NCBI GenBank assembly: GCA_973895155.1
Contig: OZ316894.1
Span: forward strand, 22,010,001-22,074,000
Direction: 5' to 3'
Length of the DNA: 64,000 bases
Source of the DNA: Marsupella aquatica
Lineage: Eukaryota > Marchantiophyta
In this document: piece after piece, positions 25,490 through 36,058 of the stretch
How positions within the stretch are numbered: the stretch's first letter is position 1
How the letters are laid out: each line of letters starts with the position of its first letter
The notes under the pieces: generated by a model
Seen by the model: the letters and a program-made list of their open reading frames with translations, nothing else
Databases searched by the model: none
What the model was told of the DNA's origin: nothing
Translations under genes and position numbers: made by a program

Positions 25490-25720
25490 AAAATACACAC
25501 TTTTTGACTAGTCACAAAAACCTGTCTGAACCCCACTTATCCATAAAAAATACACATTTTTTTGATGAGTCACCCAAAAAAAATACACCTTTTTTATGAG
25601 TCACAAAAACCTGTCTGAACCCCACTTTTGGGTGGAGTTTGTGTAAAAAGCTTGACCAGTGACAAAAACCTGTCTAAACCCACTTTTGGGTGGAGTTTGT
25701 GTAAAAAGCACATGGATCAC
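25490..25720. repeat. Short tandem repeats with ACAAAAACCTGTCTGAACCCC
   Basis: The phrase CAAAAACCTGTCTGAACCC (one copy reads CTAAACCC) recurs at about 25516, 25604 and 25662, followed in two copies by CTTTTGGGTGGAGTTTGTG and AAAAAGC. TGATGAGTCAC-like text also recurs, and similar TGATGAGTCAC repeats appear at 32229. No coding potential. Confidence 0.6.
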
Positions 25721-27867
25721 CCACACTTTCAAACCCCCAACCTATGCCTCCCCACTAGACTGGGCTACCATTCCACTGAGAGCCTGCTGCACATCCTTGG
25801 GGCATGCGCTTCTGGTGTTTATAGTATTGAATTTGCTGGCGGTTTGGGCAGCACTTTGCAGGCAGCAGGTATGGAGAGCTATAAGTAGCTTTCCAGGGAC
25901 CTGTAGCTTTGAATCAAAGAAGTGGCAGGAGAGTGATTGCAAAACAATTTGATTTGCACAGGCTTAATTTATAACTCCACTAGCTCAATAGGCCTGCATT
26001 GCACAAAAGATGTCATGTAGGCAAGTGATCATGGCAAGGCCTAGGGCTTGGCGAGGAGTTGGAACCATAGGAATGAGTTCGCTTAAGGCCAGGGATGCAT
26101 GGCTCGGTTTCATAAGACCTGTTTGATGAAAAGGGAGCGCTTGGACCTGAAACCTGGGGGGGGGTGTTCACTTCCAAATCCGGTTGGGAGGGCAAATGTT
26201 CAGTCCAAGAGGGGTGAGGGCGGGGTTGTGGCTGGGCAAGGCCGAGTTGTTGCTGGCCAGGGTGGGGTTGTTGTCAGGCCTTGCTCGGAGTCGGGCCATC
26301 ACTACAGTAGTCCAGGCAAGGCAAGGGCAAAAGGGCGCGCAGATGGCAAGATGGCGAGGGCGGTAGCCGGCATGGAGCGGCAAGGTTGTTGCTTGTCAGT
26401 CGAGGGTGAGTCTGTGGAAGAGGGCAGGAGGTTGCGGCGGGGCGACACGGGTGAGCCAAGGCATGATTGTGGCGCGGAGGGAGGGCTGCTGTACTTTAGT
26501 GTGGGGACTTTTTTCAGGCTTTAGTCCTTTGGTTTTTCCTCTTTTGATTTTTCTCGCACAAAACTCCTTGGCATTTTTCAACAACCGCCAAGGCATTTTT
26601 GGCGCAACCCTTTACTATACTTTTAGATAACAGTTTGAGTGCCGTCTTGCATGTAGAAAATACTCCAACAATGAGCTTTTAAGTGAAGTGATGTTAGCAT
26701 ATACATGGGCGAGACTTTCATGTCTCAACCCCCTCCCAGGGCACTCCTGACAGCAATCACTCAGGGTTCCAAGGGCAGGGCCCAAAACTGTTCCGCCCTT
26801 GACATCCCTACCTTTGATTTGAGAGCTACCTTTGATTTGAGAGTGAGACAAAAAGTGACACAGATCTTTGGACAGGCCAAAGGTGCTTTTTGAGGCTGCA
26901 TATTGGGAATCGTGCATATTGAGAATGGTGCATATTGGGGTCTGGTGAGGGCAGGAACCTCGAAAGACTTTCTCATGCAACAGCCCTGAGCCAGGGACCA
27001 CTTGGTCAAAATCTTTAGTACTGAACTACACTCTTGTCACTAGACCTCTTGAATAATGATTCAGCTACACTCCTGTTAGTAGACCTCTTGAATGAAGACC
27101 TCTTGAAGACTTGAATGATTCTTACCACGTCGCTTGCTTCGGATGTAAGCAAATGTTTAAAAATTGTAAAGCGGTCCTTTTTGTCCACCAGAATTGACGT
27201 GTGGAAGATTGGATCCCAGAAGTCTTTCAGAATTCAGATCAACAAGAGGTCAACATTTTGCATGGGTAAGGAAGCATCTCTTGAATGATTCTTCATAAAG
27301 TACCACTTTGATCGCTTCGAATGTAGGCGAATGGTTTCTAAATTGGTACTTTTTTCTGTCTCAACTGACTTGTGGAAGATTGGACCCCAAGTCCAAAAAG
27401 TGGTGGACCCAGAAACATTATTGTGTAAGATTAGACCCCAAGTCCTTCGAACCAAAAACTGGTGGACCCATAAACATTTGGTTTGCTTTGCAAATGTCGA
27501 CCAATGCCCCACCACACTGTCCATATAAAAGGAGAACTGTCCAAAATTTCTCCCTTTTTCACATTTCTTTTCTCAAGGGTGAGACTTTGCTCCACAATTT
27601 GAAGAAAAAAGGTACTAAAAATGGTGAAACCTGATCGATCCAGGTTTTGTCATGGAGAGAAGCCTCAAAAATATTGTGTTACCTCAAAGTCGGGCTCAAC
27701 GAGCATTTGCTTGTTTTCCCCAATCTTCACTAACCATATATTATTTTCTGGGTGAGCAATTTTATTATTGAGCAAAACAATGATATAGCACTTATTCCCA
27801 CAATTCACGTAGACAACCCTCGGCTGTCTGTGTAGAGCAAACTGTGACAAGGAAACCAACAGGTAGG
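25721..27867. other. Non-coding stretch: GC-rich patch and diverged direct repeats
   Basis: A G-rich patch at about 26150-26480 gives long but repetitive, mutually overlapping ORFs on both strands, which I do not accept as genes. Two diverged ~170-bp direct repeats (about 27112-27245 and 27284-27400) share TTGAATGATTCTT, GCTTCGAATGTAGGC-like text and TGTGGAAGATTGGA. No transposon ends were recognised. Confidence 0.45.
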
Positions 27868-28150
27868 GGTCAGTTGGCCAAGGATGAGCTTAGAACGGAG
27901 AGGTCCCAGGTTCAATCTCCCCTCCGCATGCAAGGTTGTGGAGGGTGAGTGTGTGTGGGTGGGGTGTAGTGGTGGGAATCCTGATTTCTCGTGAGCCCCT
28001 AGCTGGTCTACTTTGGGGTTCTAGGCCAGCCTCTCTTGCTCCTGGTACTGGGTATGACCCCCTACAGAGGTGCATGCTCGAGAATATATGTCTATCCTTT
28101 GTTGGATGGTTCGACTTTTGGTATTCAAGGCAAAACAATAAATGTGATAA
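27868..28150 (+). mobile_element. Possible tRNA-derived SINE
   Basis: The segment opens with GTCAGTTGGCCAAGGATGAG (A-box-like). About 40 bases later comes GGTCCCAGGTTCAATCTC (B-box-like, GGTTCAATCTC). A unique body follows, ending near AAAACAATAAATG. The spacing and the AGAGGTCCCAGGTTC context are typical of plant SINE heads. I found no clear flanking duplication or poly-A tail, so the boundaries are approximate. Confidence 0.4.
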
Positions 28151-28919
28151 GGACAAACAAACCCCAGATTTGTGGAAGGGCCCTTGCCCAAGATATGTCA
28201 TGAAAGTTGAGAGATATACATAGTGGACCTCCAAACTTAAGTTTTTTCTCTTAATGGACCAAAAGTTACACACGCTCTCCCAGTGGACCCCAATATTTAG
28301 ATTCCCTCCCAATGGACCTCTGGGCCCACTCCGTACAAGTATGTTCTTCTGAAACACCTTACCACACAGTTCAGGTCCATTGCATACCCTGTGGACACCG
28401 TGGTTGGTCATTGTAGTAGGCCATCAATAATGTTGCAGTGCACAAGCAACGTAGCCCTAGCCTCAATTGAGCATCATATCGCCACAGCACATGGCTTCCT
28501 AGTTTTTTTTAATACAATATGGCTATCGTATTCAAAACTACAATTGAATGAGTTTGCGGCGACATTAGAGCACACAAGCGCCTTCGTGCCCCGGCCTCAA
28601 AGTATTTCAGAATACATTGTCACTTTATTGTTCAAAAATACAAAGGAAATAGTTTATGACTGCATTGGAGCTTGCAAGCGCCATACCTCGCCCAACCTCC
28701 TTGCTTATATGAAGACATTGTCCATAATGTATACAACTTTTAAAGGAATTTTCAAAATTCAAATGTGCCCGCCCTTTATGGATCCTGTTTGGAACCTGTT
28801 GTTTTATTGTCATTTGGTTTGTTTCTCAGCATTTTCTCGTATTTTCTCGTGTTGTTGGTTCCTGCTCTTGTTGCTAGTTCTTGCTCCTGTTCCCACTCAT
28901 GTTCTTGCTTGTGTTCCTG

Positions 28920-30514
28920 CTATGTCGACCCTTGAGGATATGCAAATTGCAATGAAGGAGCGGCGAGACAACAACATTGGGCCAATCCCGGTATGTACAG
29001 TGAACTCTGGATAAACGCACCCTCTCGGGAAGAAGGATCTGGCGTGCACTTAAGCAGGTGTTGCAGGACTTGATAAGCGCACATCCCACTAAAAGTGCTC
29101 TAATAGATGTTAAGTGTGCTTAATTTGGGATCCTTTGTTAAATGTGTAATTATCCAGGGTTTCCAGGTATTTGAGACCAAGTTGTGTGGGCGATGGCAGA
29201 GTGAGCACTACCAAGCGAATGAACAATGATATGGACTCCACCATGCACATTGTAAATACTAAAATATACCCAGATCACATCAACATTCGGTGAAATCAAC
29301 CTTTATTTCAAAATGACAACATTCTGTGTCCAATATGTAGTAAAAACAAAAGTGGACTACAGTGTCTACATTGGGCCTACACAACTTCTTCAATACCGAC
29401 GGCAGTATGGATTGAGCAGTCCCTTTCATCTACGGAGCTTCCTGGGCAGTGAGGAACCAATGATACTTCATTTGCAGTCACATTGTCAAGCAATGAGAAA
29501 AGATTTCTTCAAGATTCTACCAACAGTACTTTGATGTACCTTAGCGCCAAATGTTTCTGAAGCCCATTCAACTAGAGCTTTGTTTGTGAGTGCTGGATGC
29601 TTTTGCTTGTGGCGACACATTCTCTCTTCTACTTGTGAGTCAGTGTTGTCACCTTCCTATCCTTTATGTTGATTCCACCTGACGACCCCAATGATTCACG
29701 AGTTATAGTACCACGAGCTACAGTGCACAGCAGTGTTCGCATGCTCTATGGACCCAGTAGTCGGCCTCATGCCTTGATCCCTGCCCTAATTCTTTGCCCA
29801 CTCTCCTTAAGTGCATTATTTACTCTACTCTTTTTTTTTTAGGATTTCAATTTTTTATTAAATTTTTTAAATTTTAAATTTTTTTTATTAATTTACTCTA
29901 CTAATAATGGGCATGCCTTTATCGGTAAATGACATTTCTGGAGTTTATGCATTTACCTATAAGTGCATTCAATCACTTATCCAAGGTAAGCGCTTAGAAA
30001 GTTGTCGTTTAGCGGAATGATTTTAGCCCTATGTGCGCTTAGGAAAAATGCTAAAAAACCGTTTATCCCGTGTAAAACAAAAGGGAAGAACAAGATGGCA
30101 TGCAATAATCCAGGGTAAGTGTTTATGGAGAGTGCATTTATCCAGAGTTCACTGTATTGTAATTTTGCCTCTGATTTCCTGTGGCCGAGAAATTTCACTT
30201 ACATAGGTTGTAGACATGGGATTGGTGGTGGTATGGTTTGTTAGAAGTCCATTGAAGCAGTGGAGCAATGCAACCATGACCCACTACTGGACAGGAACAA
30301 TTGTCATTTGTATAGGTTCCAAAATTTCATGGTTGATGTGTATGAGAACACTGGGCCATTCAAGGCCACAATCTTTCAAGCTGCACGAAAGCTTGTGGAA
30401 ATGAATGCTGACAAATTTGCAGAGTATGGTACCATTTGCCAGCTTGAGACAATGCTCAGATTGGTCCCATATTGTCTAGTGTGGATTAAAGCAGGACTCT
30501 GCTGTTGCAAATAA
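28920..30514 (+). pseudogene. Possible captured gene fragment inside the MULE, interrupted
   Basis: A short plausible coding piece (MSTLEDMQIAMKERRDNN, about 28920-28989) ends at a splice-donor-like GTATGT. After the nested pogo-like element, an acceptor-like CTTACATAG (about 30199-30207) precedes a second piece. One frame of that piece reads EQCNHDPLLDRNNC, then FKATIFQAARKLVEMNADKF (about 30260-30450), but it has an in-frame stop upstream. I do not recognise the source gene. The pattern fits a transduplicated host gene fragment decayed inside a MULE, which is known for this superfamily. Weak evidence. Confidence 0.3.
28998..30154. mobile_element. Nested pogo/Tc1-mariner-like element, 1,157 bp, non-autonomous
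   Basis: Ends are CAGTGAACTCTGGATAA at 28998 and the inverse TTATCCAGAGTTCACTG ending at 30154, with similarity continuing inward (ACGCACCCTCT against AGAGTGCATT). The element is flanked by the dinucleotide TA on both sides (28996-28997 and 30155-30156), the target site of this superfamily. Inside are further ATCCAGGGT-like pieces and an AT-rich run at about 29825-29890, but no transposase ORF. Confidence 0.85.
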
Positions 30515-30631
30515 GCTTGTTGTTGAGCATAGACATGATTGCCCTCCTAGTCGTGCTCCTGTGCAAACAAGAGTTGAGAAAGTGCATGACAGCAAAAGCA
30601 ATCTTGTGGATGTTGATGTCCTTATGCAGCA

Positions 30632-30763
30632 GGGGCATCACCACCGCAACAACAAACAACAAACAGGTTTACTGGTACCAGCAAAAAGTTTTGTGTAGGG
30701 GCATCACCACCGCAACAGCAAACAACAAACAGTTTTACTGGTACCAGCAAAAAGTTTTGTGTT
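30632..30763. repeat. 66-bp tandem duplication inside the MULE
   Basis: Two nearly identical units begin GGGGCATCACCACCGCAAC at 30632 and 30698 and end CAGCAAAAAGTTTTGTGT. The near identity suggests a recent duplication. Confidence 0.8.
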
Positions 30764-31219
30764 ACCAGGAAACTTTTACTTTTACCAATAAAAAAGATGA
30801 TCTAAAAATGTACCATTTAAAGTCTCAGTTTTCAAAATAATTAAAATCATGACATTTTTTTGCGAGCGCCAAGAGCTGCTATTGTTAGCTCCGAGCGCTA
30901 GCAATATGACGATGACTAACCCCAAAAAAAAAAATTCCAAAAAAAAAATTCCAAAAAAATTACCACCCACTTTCCTCTTACCAGTAACTATTTCCTGTTA
31001 CTGTTTCTTGTCATTTGTAAATACCCCTGCAACAATGACTTCAAAGTTTAGTTTGTCCACCATCGAATCCATGTGTATTGTTGTTGGATTTAGTAAATAA
31101 TATCCAATGTTGCTTGATTTCTTGCTCTCTTTGAAGAAAGTACACTTGTATGCTGTTCCAAAAATATACATGAACTGAGTAGACAAAACTGCACAAACCA
31201 TGATTGGATTGTATACATG

Positions 31220-31960
31220 ATGCCGCACAATATGTTCATTACTCAGAGTGCAAAAATTGTATTCATGACTCCGCAGCCTACAAATGGACAAAACCATTTT
31301 TACCTTTGTATACATGGTGGACATATATTGTATTCCAAGGTTACACTTAAACAAAGTTATGACTCCCCTGCCTTACATTCAGGCACCAAGGCCTGCTCTA
31401 ATGGACAAAACCAAATAATGTTGAGCATATGTGTAGCTTGTATACAATATGCACCTTATATTCAGATTTCACACTTAGAAAAATATCCTCCACTCCAACT
31501 TTACAAGGACGCCCCCCCCCCCCGGGTCGAAGCTTGCCCAAATGCCCGCCCAAATGGACAAAACCTACCGTATTCAACTTACATAGAAGTATGATTTGTG
31601 ATGTATACACTTTGCACGTTGTATTCAGATTTCACACTTAGAAAAAATTCCAGTCCCTCCAACTCCCGCTCCGACTTCCACTCCGACTTTATAACAATGC
31701 CCCCAACCAAAGCCTGCCCAAATGGACAAAACCTATTGTACTCAACATAAAAGTATGATTTGTGATGTATACTCTTTGCACATTGTACTCATATTTCACA
31801 TTTGGAAAAAAAATCATTAATTCCCTCTGACTTTACAAAGACGCCCCCCTGAAGCCTGCCCAAATGGACAAAACCTACAAATGAATATTCAACATAAAAG
31901 TATGATTTGTCATATATACACGTTGCACATTGTATTCAGATTTCACACTTATAATTATTT
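31220..31960. repeat. Diverged minisatellite, 120-170 bp unit, about five copies, inside the MULE
   Basis: The phrase AAATGGACAAAACC recurs at about 31281, 31399, 31551, 31720 and 31861. It is accompanied by AAAGTATGATTTGTGATGTA and TCAGATTTCACACTTA in successive units. A C-rich run lies at 31512-31523. Confidence 0.7.
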
Positions 31961-32228
31961 TTGTTTGTTTGACATTACGGTTGATATTTGTATGCATTGT
32001 GGTCAATGTATACATCGCTCGGAACTGCAATCATAGACGACCGCATTTGGCGACACGGTCGAACACTGAAGAACATCTCACACAAAATGGTACCTCTGGT
32101 GGGCCCAGAGGTCCACTGGGAGAGCGTGTGCAACTTTTGGTCCATTAACTAAAGAGAAAAAATTGCATTTGGAGGTCCACTAAGTATATCTCTCCATGAA
32201 AGTTGCATTATCAATAAATCTATTCCTC

Positions 32229-32410
32229 CATTTGATGAGTCACTCCAATCACGGTCTTTTCCAAGGCAAGTATGATTTGTCCTCAAGCTTCATTTGATGA
32301 GTCATTTCAAACTTTGTTTCCAAAGCAATTATGACTTGTCCTCAAGCTTCACTTGATGAGTCACTCCAAACATTTTTTTTTTCCAAAGAAAGTATGACTT
32401 GTCCGGGGTT
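32229..32410. repeat. Tandem repeat, ~60-bp unit, three copies, between the MULE and the hAT element
   Basis: Units begin CATTTGATGAGTC or CACTTGATGAGTC at 32229, 32291 and 32350 and end with AGTATGATTTGTCC-like text. The spacing is 62 then 59 bp. The TGATGAGTCAC core recalls the repeats at 25490-25720. Confidence 0.7.
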
Positions 32411-32814
32411 AAGGAGAACATTGTTTTTATCTTTGGTCATACTTAGTCTTAAAGTTAGGAATCAAACTAAAGTACTTTGATTGTCCTTCTCTCTGTAATT
32501 TTCTTTTATCGTTTATTGAAGTTGTTGGCTCATTGCACATCCATTTGTTTACTAGTATGCACCTTATATAGAAATCAAGTTTTTCTTCTTTTCAGCTAAA
32601 AAAACTTCATATTTTCCTATGTTGACTCTAAGCCCATTGAATTGTTTACATTTTAACTCATGATTGAGCAGAATATTTAAAGTAATACTTTGTTTTTTAG
32701 TTCAAGATTGAATAATTCAGCCAAGTAAATGGCACTACTGTAGGTAACTTCATTCCATCCCCGGTTTGACCTTGCCCGTCAAACTGGGCGTTTGAGAGCG
32801 GCAAATTGACAACC

Positions 32815-33345
32815 CGGCACCCGGGTTCGGAAGCAGTCCGGGAAAGGAAACGTCCGGTTCGGGGTTCGGGTTCGGGAGGAGGTTCGGGAGGAGGTTCGGG
32901 TGGGGGTCCGGGTGACTAATCGGGTCCGGGTCCGGGGCGGAGGCGCTCGGTGGGGGCTCGGGGTGGGGTCCGGGTGGGGTTCGGGTCCGCTCGGTGGGGG
33001 TTCAGGGTGGGGTCCGGGTGCGGCTCGGGTCCGGGAGGAGGAGGTGCGGGGGGTTCGGGTGGGGTTCCGGGTGGGGTTCGGGTCCGGGTCCGAGGGGTTC
33101 GGGTTCGGGAGGTACGGGGGGTTCAGGTGGGGTCCGGGCCCGGGGCGGAGGCGCTCGGTGGGGGTTCGGGGCGGGGTCCGGGTGGGGTTCGGGTCTGGGA
33201 GGCCGGGGTGGGTCCGGGTGGGGATCGGGGTTCGGGGTCCGGTTCGGGGTTCGGGGTCCGGTTCGGGGTTTGGAAGTTCGGGGTTCGGGATTGAGGCTCG
33301 AAGAATTAGGGTTTCACGATTTAGGGTTGGAGGATGGGGCCGGCC
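32815..33345. repeat. G-rich subterminal repeat of the hAT element (GGTTCGGG / GGGTCCGGG units)
   Basis: Dense irregular copies of GGGTTCGGG, GGGTCCGGGTGGGG and GAGGCGCTCGGTGGGG lie on the plus strand. All frames are open because of the composition, so the Gly/Arg/Val-rich ORFs are not genes. The repeated G runs could form G-quadruplexes. A GGA-rich purine tract follows at 33420-33522 and ends in a donor-like AGGTAAGT. Confidence 0.8.
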
Positions 33346-33522
33346 GGGAAAGGGTCGGGGGCTCGGGAGAGGATAAAAGGAGGAGATCCCTCCTCTCCCT
33401 CCTCATTTTTGGTTTTGCAGAAAGGAGGAGAGGAGGAGAGGAGGAAGAGGAGGAGGAGAGGAGAGGAGAGGAGGAGGAGGAGGAGAGGAGGAGGAGGAGG
33501 AAGAGAAGAGGAGGAGGAGGAG

Positions 33523-34124
33523 GTAAGTGTTTGGTTTTGGTTTTTATTTTTGATTTTTGGTTTGTTTTTATTTGTTTGTGTTTTGTTTTGTGATTTTTTA
33601 AGTTTTTTTTGTGTTTTAAACCTTAACCTTAGAGCCAAATGGAGGGATATAAAGAAACACTTGTACGCGCACGCTTTGAGCCTCGGTTCGGTTTGCGATA
33701 CTCCATACAAGAATTTCTTAATATCACCTTAACAATTTAGTCTCCTTTGTTCATTAAGTAAAACATTTGCGGAGATAGAGGAATCCATGTACGCATGCTT
33801 AGAGTTTCGGCTCGGTCTGCGATACTTTGCATGGATACCACGATTCGCCGAGAATGTTTTTACTTGAAATACAAATGAGTGTTAAGTTATAGACACCAAA
33901 TCACATATGTCGAAGCAGGAATATAACAACTTTGAAAGAAAAGAACACTTTTGTGCGCATGCTTTGAGCGTCCACTCGGTCTGCGATATTTCACAAGTGT
34001 TGTCTTTCTCTTTTATTGTTGTTATATAGAAAGGTAATTAAAATCATGTGTGCAATAAAAATACATAATGCATGGGAGAAATAAACCGGGAAAAGATAAT
34101 AACAATACGACTTGTAATTTTCAG
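33523..34124 (+). other. Putative 5'-UTR intron of the kinase gene holding three hairpins
   Basis: A strong donor AG/GTAAGTG at 33523 follows the purine-rich tract, and an acceptor TTTTCAG/GTTGG ends at 34124, some 90 bases before the kinase ATG. If real, all three left-hand hairpins lie within this leader intron. No transcript evidence is available. Confidence 0.45.
33660..34001 (+). repeat. Left cluster of three conserved-loop hairpins
   Basis: The hairpins span 33660-33711, 33783-33836 and 33944-34001. The inside is conserved: GCATGCTTTGAGC-like, then CTCGGTCTGCGATA. Each has a different but pairing stem: CTTGTA/TACAAG, ATCCATG/CATGGAT, and AACACTT(TT)GTG/CACAAGTGTT. The inverted counterparts are at 43060-43409. 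Confidence 0.8.
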
Positions 34125-34215
34125 GTTGGTCGTTGAATCCTTATTGGAAGGATTTTATTTAAATCCCGGTAAGATCTTGTTCCTCCCTCACATATTCCTT
34201 TTGTGAAGGGAAAAC

Positions 34216-35871
34216 ATGGTCATCGAAAATTTTAGTTTAGAGTATAGGCAAGTGTTGGAGATGATCACAAAACATGTGAATGAGGGATATGAGCCGAATC
34301 TTGTTGCTCTGGATGCATTGAAGAACGCTCGAAACACTCTCGAACATGCTAGGAATTCTAGCAAAGTGGCCGGGAAACGAAAACGGAAGGGGGCAAACGA
34401 AGAGGCAAAACAAGTTCGACACAATGTGGTAGTGTCGATATGGAAAGAGATACTTTATCGCTACACTCAACCGAAACAGTATGGGGTGGACGGGTTCGAG
34501 AGGGAGTTCACAAGACACGGAGAGAAAGGATACAAGAACTTTCTTGGTGAGATAACCCGTTGTATGCGGGAAAGTGTACAAAAGGAGGACAATTTCACAC
34601 GAGAGCAAATGAAGTCATTTGAAGATGAAACTGAGAAACCGGGAGGATTTCTGGAAAATTTGGCACTCAACTTGGAGAAGCATGTTTGGGATAATTTGGC
34701 AGCCAAAGTGGAAGAGGGTGACACTACATTGCTTGGAAACCCCGGGATGTACACACACAAGAGAGAATTGCTAGTGAAGTGGAGTAAGGAGTTGGCAATG
34801 GCAAAATCTGATAGCAATGTCAAATATGCTAACGAGATTGTGCACTTTGGGGATGTCAGCATCAAAAGTGCTCGAAAAGGAACACGTCCATCGCGTGTAG
34901 TTCCAGAGGTTAGGAGTATCCATTTTCTTAAACCTGAGCAGGTGCACAACACACGTCGCATTGGGAAAGGAATCCAAGGAGAGGTATACACTTGTCGTAT
35001 ATTACATTGTCCTCTCATTCCCGTCAACGTGACCTTAGTCGCAAAGCGGTTCAAGGATGGAGACAAGCATAAGAGACGAACTGACGCATTACAAGAAGTG
35101 CTTATGGGAGGACTGAATCATAAGGGAATCGTTGGAGCTCTTGCGTTGACTATTGAGGATCCGCCAAAACTTATTTACGATCACTATAATGGAGGTGACT
35201 TGGGTAGCTTTATTGATAAGTGCGGCATATCGTCAAAGAGCAAGGGGAAGGCACAGATCACGACGGACCTTGATTTCAAGTTTATTTCGGAGAAGAAACT
35301 CTTGTTGGAGAACCGGTTGGGAATCGCCTTGGCTTTGCTGGAGACACTGCAATACTTGCATGAGCATGATCGATTTCATTGTGATCTTCACTTTGGAAAC
35401 ATCCTTCTTCATTTCGATCACGAGCACGATGTGGCTATTAAGGTGTATGTTGGTTTATGTGATTTTGGCTTGTCTAAGCATAAATCACAGTGCAAATTAC
35501 CAGCTAATCGGATGTGGCCCACAGCAACAGAAAAAGCAGCAACATACCAAAAACAATTTCCACAGTTGGCTCCGGAGCTTGTTCAACCTACCCCTGTCGA
35601 GTTTAGTGAAAGTACCGATATATATGCTTTGGGGAATATTTTTGAGACATTGTTGACAGAGAATTGGGATGGAATGTCTAAGGGTTCACGGTTTTTGGGG
35701 AGGGGTTGGAGTGCACAAGTGCATGGCCCCAAATTGGATATCATAATCCGTGAAATGATGGCCACGGATGCCAAGAAAAGAATGGATTGTGCTTTTTGGA
35801 GTTTGAAGATAGTTCGAACGTTTCCAGATTGCACATTGCATTTGCACAACAGTCCATATCTTAGAGATTAG
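34216..35871 (+). CDS. Protein kinase, intronless, carried in the hAT element
   Basis: This 551-residue ORF has an N-terminal region of about 240 residues that I do not recognise, with a basic patch KRKRKG near residue 54 (possible nuclear signal). A kinase domain follows: glycine loop IGKGIQGEV (from residue 249), VAKRFK with Lys277, HCDLHFGN (Asp390) and CDFGLSK (Asp416), then an APE-like LAPEL and ESTDIYALG. The HRD Arg is replaced by Cys, so it belongs to the non-RD type; other catalytic residues are present, so activity is plausible. It sits 3' of the three-hairpin cluster and a putative leader intron. The ATG at 34216 was chosen as the first in frame. Its intact frame next to a damaged RING ORF and transposase suggests young capture or retained constraint. 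The substrate is unknown. Confidence 0.82.
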   Translation: MVIENFSLEYRQVLEMITKHVNEGYEPNLVALDALKNARNTLEHARNSSKVAGKRKRKGANEEAKQVRHNVVVSIWKEILYRYTQPKQYGVDGFEREFTRHGEKGYKNFLGEITRCMRESVQKEDNFTREQMKSFEDETEKPGGFLENLALNLEKHVWDNLAAKVEEGDTTLLGNPGMYTHKRELLVKWSKELAMAKSDSNVKYANEIVHFGDVSIKSARKGTRPSRVVPEVRSIHFLKPEQVHNTRRIGKGIQGEVYTCRILHCPLIPVNVTLVAKRFKDGDKHKRRTDALQEVLMGGLNHKGIVGALALTIEDPPKLIYDHYNGGDLGSFIDKCGISSKSKGKAQITTDLDFKFISEKKLLLENRLGIALALLETLQYLHEHDRFHCDLHFGNILLHFDHEHDVAIKVYVGLCDFGLSKHKSQCKLPANRMWPTATEKAATYQKQFPQLAPELVQPTPVEFSESTDIYALGNIFETLLTENWDGMSKGSRFLGRGWSAQVHGPKLDIIIREMMATDAKKRMDCAFWSLKIVRTFPDCTLHLHNSPYLRD

Positions 35872-36058
35872 AGATTAGGGTTTACACAATTTTGTAAAGG
35901 TCACCTTAACGATTATATGTTTATTCATTGTATGTCAATTACAATGTTCTGCATTTTGTTGATAATATTCTATCAAACTTTGTCGTGAATGCCCAAAATT
36001 GTGCTAAATGTGTTTGTACATTGTCAAATATCGCAGACCTTTTGTACACATCGCAAAC

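Larger units (their letters stand above)
28209..32194. mobile_element. Non-autonomous Mutator-like element (MULE), 3,986 bp
   Basis: Long terminal inverted repeats begin GAGAGATATAC on both ends and run through TAGTGGACCTCCAAA, ATGGACCAAAAGTT and ACACGCTCTCCCAGTGG. The left arm is 28209-28329, with a ~33-bp internal insertion; the right arm is 32095-32194. A perfect 10-bp target duplication CATGAAAGTT flanks it (28199-28208 and 32195-32204). Long TIRs with a 9-11 bp duplication identify the Mutator superfamily. No MURA-type transposase is visible. The interior holds a nested pogo-like element, a possible captured gene fragment and minisatellites. Confidence 0.85.

Noticed and set aside
26099-26524. 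141-codon Gly/Arg-rich ORF
   Set aside because: Located in a G-rich repetitive patch with equally long ORFs on the other strand; no family features.
28391-29014. 207-codon ORF as a MULE gene
   Set aside because: No domain; it contains internally repeated DNA and runs across the end of the nested pogo-like element. Only its short 3' part looks protein-like.
32900-33593. Gly/Arg-rich ORFs of up to 199 codons
   Set aside because: All frames are open because of the G-rich repeat composition; no motif, and the ORFs overlap in several frames.
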